The notes under the pieces are model-generated. The model did no database searches and was not told the DNA's origin. It saw only the letters and a list, made by a program, of their open reading frames with translations. The position numbers and the translations under genes were made by a program. Below, piece after piece: positions 31,420 through 44,500 of a stretch of 64,000 nt of DNA. This DNA comes from Chaunax sp. Z400 (taxonomy: Eukaryota > Chordata > Actinopteri > Lophiiformes > Chaunacidae), in assembly GCA_037577475.1 (NCBI GenBank), contig CM075197.1:24051150-24115149 (forward strand). Direction: 5' to 3'. How positions within the stretch are numbered: the first letter of the stretch is position 1; the number at the start of each line of letters is the position of its first letter.

Positions 31420-33640
31420 CATCCTTTTATGCCATAGTGTCACCGACAGGCCAGAAGAGACTGCACCATCGCACTGACCACCTGACAGATGGATTGATGA
31501 CTTCCTTCGTCAGGGAAGGAAAACCCACCGCCCATTTTTACTTTTTGACCTTTTGAACTTTGGCCTGCACTACCGCTGCCAGGTGGGGAGGCAGGGAGAG
31601 TCTTCCTGCTCTTCCTCCTCCCTTGATCACATTGACCTTAAGCCATTGTAGTTACCATCCCAAACAACTGTATTTCATCTGAAAGCTGTCTTGATTGTAC
31701 CAAACACACATACACACAAGAACAGTTTGCACAGATTACTGTATACCAAACATTCATTGTTGGCATACCTTCAAAATGTACCATACATGTAAATAACCAT
31801 ACATTACTGCAAATTTTGCCCAAACACATGCAGACTAGAATCTACTGTTTTATTTTGTTCATTTATGTTGGAAGTGCTTTTTGCAATTAAAATGTCATCT
31901 TTCAGTTTTAGAGATAAGAAATGATCCAAAAATATTTAAAAAAAAAGAAAAGGCTCAGAAAGGTGAGGTAATAATGAGATGATAAATACCAAACGTGGAC
32001 ACCAGATAAGGGCTTCTGTTAAGATCTCTCTTGTCATGCTTGAACCTTTTGTCTTTTTTTTTATTTTTATTTTTTACTCTCCTCAAACCTCATTCTGGAG
32101 TTTTTTCCACACTGCTTGAAGAGGATGTTTATGCCAGAGTCGCTGTTTGTCTTCTGGAGTTCTTCTCATCTCTATTAACTTTCATGACCCACCTCCTTCA
32201 GCATAATGCACTAACAGAAGAAGCCCTGAAACACAGACTGGTAACAATGGACCTGCTCAGCTGGATTAGATCAAATAATCTGAATCATTGTGGATGAGGT
32301 TGGACTGCCACAAAGAGGTTAAAAGACATGATAATGGAGTTTATTCAGCATGTTTTATAAGCAGGAGGCAGGTTTGTAATGAGTAAACTGTTACAGTTAC
32401 AATGTCTGCCAAACTCAAAGTCTGCAAGGGCGTAGGTTGAAATCATAAATCAAATGTGCTTAAGGACACGTTTCAAGACTAGCTTAAGGGAGTCATACAG
32501 GAAGTCTTAAATATAGTCAAAAAATTAATAATGGAAGATCTGGCAACAAGTTTACATGCACATAGTACATACTGTGTTTAGTTCTTTTATGTAGACATGC
32601 CCCTGGTTTGTTTTCGTCTCATTTCATAAAATATCACTGGTATGCTTTTATCGGCTTTATTTAGAAAGTGACAACAAATAATATTAGCCTTCATGATATA
32701 AATTATGAGCATTGCGGGTAGAGTTTCGCCTCTACAGCATTTGGAGTGATAAACTGGTCATGCAGGTAGTCAGGGTGGATGTTGAAACTTGGCCTAAGAA
32801 CAGCAATGTTGCAAATGTTGGTTCTTTTTGCGTGCAAATGTGAAAGAATTAATGGGTCTTCTGGTGTTATGCTAGGAAAAGACTGTGAAGATGCAGGGGA
32901 TAATTTTTTTTGAGCAAAAAAATAAAATCTAGAAGTTGCTGTGAGGCTTTTGCATGTTTTTTTCATGTTCAGGTTCATATTTACACAGAAATAAATGTCC
33001 TTCAAGTCATGGTAGCGACTTGCTAAATTAAAGACGAGAAGAAATATAAACTCAAGATCCAGGATTTTGTGGTGATCTGTAAATTTCCTCACCTCAGGAC
33101 TAATAAAGGATTATCTTTAAACCAGACCTCAATCTTTTTCAGAAAATTGTGTTTCTGATGAATGGTATGACTTTTATTTTTTGTCAAATCACTTGAATAA
33201 AGGTTAGAATGTTTTTGTACAAGCTCCAGCAAAAAAAAAAAAGTTTTATAATAGGCATAGGCATTACTGTTTTTGAGCATGCATTATTTTTCACTAGTTT
33301 AATTTTTGTTGACAATACTACTATAGATTATTAGCTGGCGATATGTTTGGAAAGGCAGGCAACAAGGCGGATTAATTATCAGATTAAATCCAAACAATTA
33401 AACAATATGGCTGGTTTTAAAGTTAAAATTATAACTAATGAAATCAGGTATTTCATTAAAATAGAAAAAGCGTTTAATTTACGTAATATAGGCTATTGTA
33501 TAATAGTTGTTCGTTTTTTCATTCTTCATAAGGGAAACAGGTCGGGTACACCTTTTCTTATTCAATATAGTCTTTTCAGCAGAGGTCGGGCACACCCTTT
33601 CTATGTAGTTATGAAATAGTTTGAGGCAGGATTTCCGCCT
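31420..33640 (+). other. nmt1 3' UTR and intergenic DNA
   Basis: Probable 3' UTR of nmt1 followed by AT-rich intergenic sequence. An ATTAAA signal lies at 31886-31891 (GCAATTAAAATG) and an AATAAA with a GT-rich tail at 33196-33201; either could end nmt1 transcripts. No ORF here shows recognisable homology. Confidence 0.5.
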
Positions 33641-33764
33641 CATTCTGAACTGGACGTTGATTGGTCGATACTCCCTAATGCGTACTCTAATTGGTCGACA
33701 AGAAACTTGTCACTTTCGTAGGCGGTACTTGTTATTCTGTATAATGCGGAAGTGGATACAACTA
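33641..33764 (+). promoter_or_regulatory. Probable original retsat promoter, two ATTGGTCGA boxes
   Basis: Two inverted CCAAT (Y-box) elements in near-identical context, GATTGGTCGA (33659-33668) and AATTGGTCGA (33690-33699), are 31 bp apart in a locally GC-richer stretch. They precede the hAT-like element, which separates them from the retsat start codon. Promoter role is inferred from motif and position. Confidence 0.4.
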
Positions 33765-34416
33765 CAGCTGATGGGAATTCCGGCTCTTTTTAGAGAGCCG
33801 ATTCTTTTGGCTCGGCTCACTAAAAAGAGCCGGCTCTTTCGGCTCCCAAGTGGCTCCTCAGATTTTTTGTTGCTTAAATTAATTTATTACCAGATATAAT
33901 GTAAAATTATGTGTAAAATGAATTACTAATGTAAAAAACATACTTTATATCAAATGTTTATTATTTATATGGCTTTATTTATATACTCAACATGGAGCAG
34001 AGTGCTACAAAAAATAAATTATAAAGTACAAAAACAAAGACCCATCTCAATTAGACAAAAAGGTCCAATCTCTGACTGTATGTATATTATTTATAAACTT
34101 TTAACTATTTACAGTGAAACAGCATAGACAAGCTTAGCGATTCTGTCTGTAGCGCATGTTCTCTCTCTCTCTCTCTCTCTCTCCTCCCTCCCTTCTATTC
34201 CTGTGCACACTGTGCTGTGTGTGTCCGTAACCCCTCCCCCTTCTGCTCAGGGTGAACACACAGACGCCACCACACATCTTGACCAATCACGTACGGCTTT
34301 AACAGAAAAAAGAGGAGAAAAAACCCAAATCGGCTCCCAATCAGGAGCCGGCTCCCGTCGTTCACCTCAAAAAGCCGGCTCTAAGAGCCGGATCGTTCGC
34401 GACCGGCACATCACTG
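33765..34416. mobile_element. Non-autonomous hAT-like transposon
   Basis: A roughly 650-bp element with GAGCCGGCTC-type subterminal repeats in both orientations at both ends (33780-33860 and 34331-34393). The right end, read inward, is CAGTGATGTGCCGGTCGCGA, which matches the ends of GAGCCGGCTC-rich hAT elements I recognise from fish. The middle is AT-rich, carries a (CT)n tract (34158-34182) and has no transposase ORF. The left end is degraded (CAGCTGATGGGAATTCCGGC) and no clear 8-bp target duplication is visible, so the left limit is approximate. Confidence 0.6.
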
Positions 34417-34456
34417 CGTAACGAGGCGGTCGACACCCTGTTGACTCATTGCCAAA

Positions 34457-37400
34457 ATGTTGATCAGTGCAGCAATTATTTCAGTGGCTTTGGTCATAAT
34501 TATATTTAAATATGTCTTCAAAAGCTCCGGGCCCAATCCTTTCGAGACGGATACACGTGAACCTTTGAAGAAGATGGTTCACGACCGCAAAGAGAAAAAC
34601 AAAGTTCTGAAGCAAGGTCAGTAAAATGAACACAGTGGATAAATATATACATTTACTCTATTTAAATATCAAAAGTAAGGAATTGTCACTGAAAAACGTG
34701 GTCAGAGGTGAATTTACATGTTGTTCTGTGTGGTATGTAGAAATGTACACTGAAATAGTCTTATAATATCATGTAGTTATCATTTAGTGTTTGATTACAT
34801 TGAAATTAAATGATCCATTTGAACTATTTGGCAAAACATTCATTCAAGCACTCAGATGGTTAGTTCAAAACAACCTGCTGTCTTGCAAGTAGAATATTTA
34901 AGACATTATGTGGTATAATCTAATAAATAATGATGAACTGAATAAAATAAAATAATAATAATAATCACTAGCAGTCCTAACTCACTCCATATACTTCTTT
35001 ATTTAATTATAATTAAACTAATTTAAATCTCAGGGGTTGAAGAGACCATCTACAGGACAATATCGCAAAGTTACAGTTTTCCTGAATCATAGTGATAAGT
35101 GTACTTTCTCAAGCATGGACTCAGGGGAAACTCAAGTTATCTACCCTTAGATAACCTGAGCTTATCAAAAAGTTTTAATAGTCGTTAAATGCTGTCAACC
35201 ATTTATTTCTTCTGTTTGTATACAGTGTTGTGTTATGTGTAAATCCCGATATGTGCTGCTGCCCTCTTGGCCAGGTCACCCTTGTAAAAGAGATCTTTGA
35301 TCTCAATGGGTTTTTATTCTCATATTTTAATAAAGGTTCAATTAAAAAAAAAACAATATTCTTAAATATCGAAAATGACCAAAGCCCATCAGAAATTGGC
35401 AGATAATCCACACTTATATCTTCTAATTTCTATTTTAGAAAACAAATATTTTCAATTCACAAATCATAAAACAAGAGAACAGCACAAAATTTTCACATTT
35501 GCAAAGCTGGAACTGAGTATTATATTGTGTAAATTATAGGTCAGATTCCCCAGAGTTGTCATTTGTACTGTAGCCAGGCTTTTGTTTGAATGTTTTATTG
35601 CATTCTCATCAGGTTTCCTGGCCAGTAAAGTACCTGACAACCTGGATGCCATCATCATCGGCAGTGGGATCGGTGGGCTTGGGCTCGGGGTGTTGCTGGC
35701 CAAAGTTGGAAAGAGAGTCCTGGTTCTGGAGCAGCACGATCGGGCTGGAGGATGCTGCCACACATTCACTGAGAAGGGCTTTGAGTTTGATGTTGGTGAG
35801 AACGATGACTTTTGTTTCTATTCATGAATATGTCATAGGTAAAATTACATGATAGTTTCATTTAATTTGTCCAATGTCACTTTTCTTTGTGTTTAAGCCT
35901 GATTTTAATATTATTGCGAGGTTAAAATACTGACTGTCAACATGCAAGTCTTGGTCAAATACTGTATAAACTTTCCGTGTCCCTCAGGAATCCACTACAT
36001 TGGTGACCTGTTGGAACACAAGCCTTTCCGCTGCATGCTGGACCAAATGACCAATGGACAGCTGCAGTGGGAGCCTCTGGAGAATCCCTTTGACCACGTA
36101 GTGCTGGGACCACCAGAAAACCGCCGCCGGTATCCCATCTACAGTGGCAGGACCCGCTTCCCTGAGGAGCTAAAGAAATGCTTCCCTGGAGAGGAGAAGG
36201 CCATCGACGAGTACCTGAGGCTGGTCAAGGTAGGATCTTTTTAGAATTAAGTATCAGGACAAAATAGTAATTATCTGACACTTCAGTTCAAAAATTTGTG
36301 CAGGCATTAATTGTTTAGAGTAAAATAGGTTTTCAGTGACAATCTAGTGTTTCCTTCCTTTTCTTATATAAATGTGCAAAATAGCAAATGACCCTTTCTC
36401 CCAGTGAACTTACGCATTTATAAACTTTGGCACAAAAAGGCTTCATTATCCATATTTCTGTTGATGTTGTCGTTGATATTGTTCAAGGACTGGAGGGTCA
36501 GTAAATCAAAGGTCGGAGAAATTGCCCTTATTAGCTCAGCTGTTACATCATTTTACACAGTCTGAGTTGCATCAGCGTTTTGCTTCAACACACAGATGAA
36601 GCAATATCACTTTATCTTCATCTGTTAATTACTTTTAAAATACTACGTGCTCCTTTTTTAATTGCTCATAGCAGTTTGCAAATATCAACTTACAGATGCA
36701 GAGCTAAACGAACACGAGGAAACAAAAGAGAGACGGAATTATTAGTATCTGCGATATTTATTTTTTTTCCCCAAGTATTGTTTTATACTTCTTTTTATCA
36801 GCTTGTCCATTTCTTTAGTGGAGGGTGCATCCTCAATCTGCTAAGCTCTAGTTTATCCATTTCCTTGCTGAAACCAAAAGAATGTTTAAGAATTAAGAAA
36901 AGTGTTAATTTAAAAATGTCAGGACAGTCATTTAAACTCACATGAAACATAGTTAAAGTACGTCTGAAATGATATTTTTATATATTATATTATCAGTAGG
37001 CTCATTACAGAAACAAAAGTACCTCTACTACACTCAGATGATGGTAATAAATGAACTGAGAAAGTCATTTGAACCTGTGTGCCTTCTGTGTTTTGTCTTC
37101 AGAAAGTCGGACGGAGCATTTGGTTCCTGGCTCTTCTGAAGCTCTGCCCCGTCCCCTTGGCCAAGTTCTTTGTCTGCACCGGCCTGGCCAAACGCCTGTC
37201 CTTCTTCTTCAAAATGGCATCTCGCAGCCTGACAGAAGTGGTCAATGAGCTGACGGAGAACAAGGACCTCAGGGCTGTCTTCACCTACATCTTCGGCACC
37301 TACGGTAACGCCGAGCCTCATTTCGTCAATGCAATCAATTAATGCCTCCAGAATTCTGCTCATACTTTCTGTTTCCTCCGCTGATCTGCAGGTAACATGC

Positions 37401-39831
37401 CAAAAGATGCCAGTTTTTCTATGCACAGCTTGCTGGTCACTCACTACCTGAATGGTGCCTGGTACCCAAAAGGCGGAGCCAGTGAAATTGGCTACCACAT
37501 GATCCCTATCATTGAGAAGGCAGGCGGTGCCGTTCTGGTCCGAGCCCCAGTCAACCGCATCTTGTTCAATGATGCCAAGGAAGCTTACGGTGGGTTGGAT
37601 GTCCTCTCTTTTCCTGTACATGCAGCCTCCCCTCAGAGAGGACGTTAGCTGTATTTGTTTCTGTGGTTTCAGGTGTGAGCGTCATGAAAGGACAGGAGGA
37701 AGTACATATCCGTGCCCCAATTGTTATCTCCAATGCGGGCATCTTCAACACCTATCAGAAGCTACTGCCCAAAGAGCTCCAGGCCATGCCAGGTGAGATT
37801 AGACATTCTTTTTCCAAAAGACTGGAAAATGTCCAAATAGAGTGGAAAGTACCCAACTTCAGTCTAAAGATTATTCATATGCAATGAGATTAAAGAGAAA
37901 AGCAGCAAATCTTCACATTCCAGAGGTTGGGACAGGAGATGGTGCCACATTTTTTCTTGACAGAGGAGTTAAACTCGTTTTGTTTTTTTAAATCTCTAAC
38001 CTGCTGGTAAAGTTGCACTGTCTGTTGTGACCTTTGTGTCCCGCAGCCATCCAGAAGCAGCTGAGTCTGATGAAGAATGGTGAAGGTGGCCTGAGTGTTT
38101 TTCTGGGTCTGACTGGAACCAAGGAGGAGCTGGGTCTGAAAGCAGACAACTACTGGATCTTTACCGAGAACAATTTCGATGAACTGTGCGTGCTTGCTTG
38201 TCACGTGTCACACCCAAAAACTTGTAGTTTGTAATCCGGTCTTTTATCTGTTTTTTTAAGCTCTGACTTCTTAAACTCAACACACAAACCTCAAAATGAA
38301 TATATAATATAGTTCAATTGTTATTATGTGACAGGGGAATTCAGCTGGAAGATGTGATCTGTATATAACGTGTTGTGAATTAGGAATGTAGTCCCAATAT
38401 AGGTCACATTAATCCCAGTATTTTTGATAGAAAGAGCTTCCTGTTTTCTTTCACAGGGTTGGAAACTACATCAATGGAAAGAGGGAAGACTCCGCTAAAA
38501 AAGTACCTCTGCTGTTCGTCGCCTCGCCGTCAGCTAAAGATTCAACCTGGGAGGAAAGGTCACCAGGTACGGAAACATGTGATGTGATGCAGCATGTGCA
38601 GTGAATTTGTGCTCATGCATAAATAAGTCATAACTGTCAGAACAACCTGTCGCCCTGTTTTAGGGAAGTCCACCTTGAGTCTGGTCAGTTTTGCCAACTA
38701 CGAGTGGTTTGAGGAGTGGAAGGATGGCAAAGTGACGAACAGAGCGCCCGAATACAAAGAGCTGAAACAGGCATTCATTGACTCCGTTCTGGAGGTGGTT
38801 ATGGATATCTTCCCTAAGATTACCAGAGACAAGGTAACGGCTCTAACCCGCCTGCTGTCTTCTACACATACTGTTTATTATGGAGCGCTGAGATTTATCA
38901 GAGGTGCTCCTGTAGGCTGGTCCTCGTTGGCCTTCCATAGGCTGACACTTCTTGGGTTACTACAACTTAAATTAATTCCTCAAAAATGTTGACATTTATA
39001 TGCCTTTTTGTTCTCAAGGACCAAAGTGAACTAGGTGTAAAAGAGATTTTATGTATGTATGTATGTACAAAAAAACTTTAAAACCGCAAAACTGTGGTCC
39101 ATCTCTGTGACTTAAAATCAGCGCTGTGGAAAATCCCGTCTCTATGTTTGGTGGTATTTTACAAGATGATTTTTTTTTTTAGACTTTTAAGTGTTATTAT
39201 GAATGTTTTTCATGATTTTCTAAAGACATTTTACCTCTGATTTTGTGGTATTATTGTATGGTTTTATGTTGTTTATAACTCATTGCTGCCAATCTTAGCC
39301 AGGAAAGAGAGTTTTATTTCAGATCAACTTCGAAGTGTCTTTTTGTTTCTCTGAATAAATGCGGACAGTGATACAGAAATCTAAATCTAGTCTGAAAACC
39401 TCTGCGTTCTCTGTGTAGATTGAGTACATTGACGCTGGAACCCCCATCACAAACACGCACTACATCGGAGCCCCCAAAGGTGAAATCTATGGAGCGGATC
39501 ATGGCGTCGCCCGTTTCAGCCCTGAACTCAACGCTACAGTGAGACCTCAGACTCCACTGAAGAACCTCTATCTGACAGGTCAGTCTGTCTGTACAGAATA
39601 ATAGCATCCAGAGATCGCATATAATTCCTGACATGGCTTGACGGCATCTAAAATCGGTACGTTTCATGCATTTGTGTTGCAGGTCAGGATGTGTTTTTGT
39701 GTGGCTTTGCCGGCGCGTTAGCTGGAGCTCTCACCTGCGGCTCAACCATTCTCAACCGCAACCTCCATTTGGATGCCATCGCCTTGGCAAAGAAAACAAA
39801 ATTAATGAATTCTAAATTAAAAGGGGAGTAA
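34457..39831 (+). CDS. retsat: All-trans-retinol 13,14-reductase (retinol saturase family), 610 aa, 11 exons
   Basis: Saturates the C13-C14 bond of all-trans-retinol; an FAD/NAD(P)-dependent ER membrane enzyme related to phytoene desaturases. Exons: 34457-34616, 35613-35795, 35988-36229, 37103-37304, 37392-37589, 37673-37792, 38047-38185, 38457-38566, 38664-38833, 39419-39578, 39683-39831; total 1833 nt in frame, 610 aa, the same length as human RETSAT. An N-terminal hydrophobic anchor (LISAAIISVALVIIIF) precedes SSGPNPF. The dinucleotide-binding motif is G70-S-G72-I-G-G75, ending VLVLEQ, followed by AGGCCHTF. Other family blocks: GIHYIGDLLE, YPIYSGRTRFPEELK, SFSMHSLLVTHYLNG, PSAKDSTWEE, YEWFEEW and a C-terminal FAD-contact region (LTGQDVFLCGFAGALAGAL). 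Fish carry more than one retsat-like gene, so this may be a retsat paralogue. The start is fixed by the signal anchor and family N-terminus. Confidence 0.9.
35246..35353 (+). mobile_element. 3' tail of a truncated non-LTR retrotransposon
   Basis: In retsat intron 1. The text 'gctgccctcttggccaggtcacccttgtaaaagagatctttgatctcaatggg' followed by 'taataaaggttcaatt' and a poly-A run matches the 3' end of fish LINE elements (or SINEs sharing it) that I recognise. Only the tail is present, typical of 5'-truncated insertion. Confidence 0.6.
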
Positions 39832-40086
39832 ATGCATGACGGCATTCAGCTGAGTGAGTTATATACTGTTATTAAACAGTACTAAAAAGCCTTGCGTGAG
39901 GAGATCTCACTATACACTGTGTTATAATTACCTCACCAGTTCATAGCAATAATAACTATAAGCCATTTATAAACCATTTACACTGTTGAAGTGTCCTATG
40001 CAAGTTCTTGTGTAAGTTTACTCTGCCTCTGATGTGTTTACAGTCTCTAACAGGTCGCTGCCTTGTTAACATTAAAGGGTACAAAC

Positions 40087-40092
40087 AATAAA
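40087..40092 (+). terminator. retsat polyadenylation signal
   Basis: AATAAA about 255 bases after the stop codon, followed 15-35 bases later by a GT-rich stretch (TTTGGTCTTTGGTGTTAAC). Good candidate for the retsat transcript end. Confidence 0.65.
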
Positions 40093-40254
40093 GTGGTCGC
40101 AGTTTGGTCTTTGGTGTTAACAGTATGTTTCTGTATTAGCTGATGTTTTGTCGTCTACTTTTAACACCAGTATGTCTCATCTCTGCAACACAAACGTATT
40201 GACAATACAACAAATAATGACACATAATATCATCCCCCACCACGAACAAAGTGT

Positions 40255-40760
40255 CTCGTCTGTCCGTCACCTTTTGTTTCTGATGCATAACTCAAAAACG
40301 GTTAAATATTTTTTTCTCAAAACTGTACACCCATCAATCACAACATGAAGTGGGGCCTTTTGCTGTTTAGTGGCTTTTGTCTTTCTTTTTTTAATTTTAT
40401 TTCTGTGGTTATAAATTGAACTGAGGCTCATTCTGGGTGTATTTTATTCTGATAGATGGTTGGATTTGTTTCAGGAGATCTCAAATATTAGTCAATATTT
40501 TTCTACAAATCTTTCTACACACAAGAAGTACTGTAGTGGTGCCTTTTGCTATCTACAGATTTTTTTTTTTCATCTCCATGGTTACAAGTTGGATTTAGTC
40601 TCATTCTGAGTGTATTTTATTCTGACGAGGGATTCCAGGGATGTTAAATATTTTTCACTAAACTTTATGTACACATCTCCCATGCACTGGGGAGGTGCCT
40701 TTTTGAAATTTTGGGACTTTTAAGCATTTTATTTTGTTTTTTATTTTTAAAATTGCACTT
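40255..40760. repeat. Degenerate tandem repeat, about 173-bp unit
   Basis: Two and a half copies are visible. 'ggttataaattgaactgaggctcattctgggtgtattttattctga' (ctcattctgg at 40427) recurs as 'ggttacaagttggatttagtctcattctgagtgtattttattctga' (ctcattctga at 40600). Each unit also has a 'aaatatttttctc..aaactt' start and a 'ggtgccttttg' block (third at about 40692). It lies between retsat and cdk21 and is non-coding. Confidence 0.75.
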
Positions 40761-41594
40761 TTTTCAGATATGCGATTATCAAGATTTGCAATTAATAGTA
40801 ATTTCCTGCTGTTTCTTCAATGAAATACACGCGTGGTGGGGGATCCTGAGTATTTCATGCTTGTTTATTCATAAAATATTCTAGCTAAACATAACAAAAC
40901 AGATTCACTTTGCTGCTGCTTACAAACAAAAACTCCAAATGTGTAAACAGACTCTTTGAGCTTTCATTAGTTACAAATCTCAGCTGTGATTTAGTTGAAA
41001 TGACTGTCTGCAGACCATCCTTGTCTCAAACACGATTTTTGTGTTCATTTAAAAAAAAAAATTGTTTATGCAGTGAAGTCATACAGTCCATGCACAAGAA
41101 CGTGGCATGTATTTGCTATGACCCTGACTGCAGCAGGGAACACGTGTACAAGATGTGGGCTCCTCAAAATGTAAAAATTGAGCTTTCTGATTAGTTGGCG
41201 AACTGAAGGGGTGTGATTTTCTGAAGATCTTTTTTTAATGCTGGCTACAGTTGTGCAACATTTTGCTGCAGGCAGGAGACATGGTGGAGAACATGTGCTC
41301 AGCAGTCTGAGGTAAAGTAAAAAAAACAACAAAAGATACAACTCTAACTAGACCGAAATTCAACTTATTAATTGCTTCAAAACGTTGTTATTGCAGGTGT
41401 TGTATGTGACAGGTGATAAGTTACCTTCTAGCTAACCTGTAAAGCTCAATCTACTCAGCATTGTTAGCTAGCTTACTCTGACCACCATGAAGAGATGGAT
41501 GCAGGTAAAAAAAAACGACATGCTCACTGTTGTCATTCTAAAACAGGTGTTTATCTGCAAAGTTCAGGTTAATTCTGAATTAATTTGGGAGATC
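40761..41594. other. Intergenic region and cdk21 5' flank
   Basis: AT-rich sequence with no recognised gene or repeat. The last 100 bases are probably cdk21 5' UTR; a possible acceptor (AAAGTTCAG at 41559-41567) suggests a non-coding 5' exon boundary. An upstream in-frame Met at 41487 exists but lacks family similarity. Confidence 0.45.
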
Positions 41595-44500
41595 ATGGAC
41601 GTCAGCACCAAACCTTTGTGCTACGAGTTGCTGGCAGAAGTAGGAGAAGGATCCTACGGTAAGGTGTACAAAGCCAGGGAGGCCGGGGAGAAACAGCGAC
41701 TCCTGGCGGTGAAGAAATTCCACTTTCGCGGAGACACGTCCGAGAACGGAATCCCTGCGGTGATGATCCGCGAGGTGGCGCTGCTGCGTAAAATGAAGTA
41801 TTTCAACCATCCCAACATAGTCAAGTAAGTTTATGTCGGTGTAACTAATTATACTTAAGGGATTTAAAAACACACAAAGTTGCTTAGGTAGTTTGTGTTA
41901 GATCTTTTTTTTTCCCCTTATTAACTTGTAATTATTATTAATTAATTAATTATTATTATTATCCCTAATTTAATCAGTAATAACAACCCACGACTCCACT
42001 AGAATTATTTGAAAGCTTTAGTTATTGGTTACTTTACTACAATTATTAGCTGTTTTTTAAAGATTTGTAGACGGAATTTTTTTTTTTTTTAAAGCGTACA
42101 AATACAGATGAAATTATTAGTCAATGTATTACTTTGACAAAAAAAAATACATGATAACCATTTAACATATTTTTCATGCAGAAATATAAAATATTTAGTA
42201 AATATTTATTTCCAGCTTCTCATATGTAATATTATATAATGTGCTAATTTTCCTGTTAACTATTTTAATAATTCAGATTTATTGGACTACTTTTTGGTTA
42301 AAACAAGCACTGTTAAAAAGTCACTTTATTTCTCATTGTTTTTTTAGAATTATTAAAAACAATCAAATCGATTAAAGGAGTAAAGTTAGTTATTTATACA
42401 TTAGTTGCAATTCTATACAAAGAATTTTAAAATGAGCTCCATCCCAACCAACGGTCAGGATTAACAGGAACAAGGGACTTTTTTTTTCTTTGAGTGCTTT
42501 TACTCTTAATACCTCAAGTGGATTTCTGTGATTATTGTATACTTTCAGGTACATACTTTACATAAGTAACATTTTTAGTGTATGAGTTTTACTTTTACTT
42601 TAACGTTAAAATCCAATAGTTATATTAAAAAAAAACTTAAACTGATTCCTCTGTGAACCATTTTTGTAATGTGTGTCTGATTTGTTGTCTGTGTTCATAT
42701 TCATCTTAGAAAAGGTTATACAGTATTTGTTGATGCTTTATGTTGAAAACCTCCACACTCAATTACCACAGTCTAAATTATTGATGAGGTTTTGTTTGTG
42801 GCAAGGATTCATGGTGCAAAAAGACCCTTTTATAATATTTTTATATTATGTAATATATAATAAAAGCAGCTGCACACAAAAACAGATGAACATACTCTCT
42901 TGTCGGTGCATGTATTCTTTAATCCCATGCTGACTCTGATGTTCAGGCTGTTGGATGCGTCTGTTGTACCGGTGGGCAGGGCCTTGGACCTCACTCTGGT
43001 GTTGGAATACATTGACCAGGATTTGTCCTCCTACCTGTCCAAGGTTCCTGCTTCTGGACTGAGCTGTGACTGTATTAAGGTGTGAACCCCTGTCTTATAG
43101 AATAGAATAGAATAGAATAGAGACTATGAGACAATAACCTCATGGAGCAGTTTAAAGCACACACGGACATTTATAATAAATAATAATATAAAAATGTACA
43201 GTTGCATGTACAGTATTAAAATATATTTAAGTTAAGTTTATTCCTAAAAATGCAGGATTTAACTGATGAACATGATTCACCTCATGTTCTTTTTTTGAGC
43301 AGCCTAAACTGTTCCACTACAAAGGTATGAAGGTGTTTCCAGTATCTCCTAACAATCCTTCATAGTATATGAGTGGAATTACCAGTTTTACCGGCATAAT
43401 GTTGCACTTGAACTAGCAGTGGAATGTAAATAAGTACATTTACTTAGGAACTGTATTACAGCACAGTTTTGCAATACTTGAGTATTTCCATCATACGATT
43501 GTTTACATTTCTCTATACGTCATTTATTTGACACTTATTTTTGCATAAAACATATGAAATGCTCATTTATAAAGTAGTACTGTAGTACTAATCTACCCAG
43601 TAGTATAGAAAATATCTATACTTGTCTCCATGTTGATGAATTACAACATCAGAAAGTTCTTACACTGGTGAGATAAACAGAATAACATCATTTTCTGTAA
43701 TGAGTAATAAAAACTAATAATTTTGTTTATAGCGCCTCTGTACTTTTACTTATGTAAGGTTTTGAAATCAGGACTTTAACATGTAATAGAGTATTTTTCT
43801 GCTGATATTTCTGTTTTTAAAGTGAAGGTGAGAACTTTTTCCACCGCTGCCTTGAACAGTTGATAAATTGTTAAATAGCAGGTAACACAGGAAAGTTTTG
43901 ATGATAAACAAATGTCAGTTTACCAGAAATTTAAATGGTTGACAGAATATATCCTTGTACTTTTTTTTGCCATTATGATGAGTATAAACAGTCTGTATAG
44001 TATTTTAAAACAGGGTTCCCACGAGGTCTTAAAAAGTCTAAAATACATAGAGATATAGTGTATGAGGTCATAAATATGGTCTTAAATTAACTTTCATTTA
44101 AATCCACTTCCACTATGCTCATTTAAATGCCTCTGTCGTGCATTAAAAACACACATAATTGTACATGGCTCTGTGAATAAATTAATTTACTTTGCAAGTA
44201 ACTTAGACTCCGATTGTCTTTCATATCTGACATACTTTCCTTCCAGTATGGATGTGAAATAGGTCTTAAAATTAATTTATTCTAGTCTTGAAAAGGTCTT
44301 AAAAAGTCTTATATTTAACTTTATGAAACCCTTCCTGCAGAAACCCTGTAAAAAGTGTCCAGGCTCATAATAAGAACAGTGTCTGTCCTGCATTATGACG
44401 CCTTCTCTCTCTCTAGATCATAAGTTGATGAGAATCCCCTGAATGCACCAGTAGATAATTGACAACACACACCAGCAGCATCCTATGTATTCAACCAAAA

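Noticed and set aside
37034..37621. 195-codon minus-strand ORF
   Set aside because: Antisense shadow of retsat exons 4 and 5, which carry clear family motifs on the plus strand.
41487..41594. Upstream in-frame Met extending cdk21 by 36 residues
   Set aside because: The extension has no similarity to CDK4/6 N-termini and contains splice-site-like sequence; the Met at 41595 fits family length and Kozak context.
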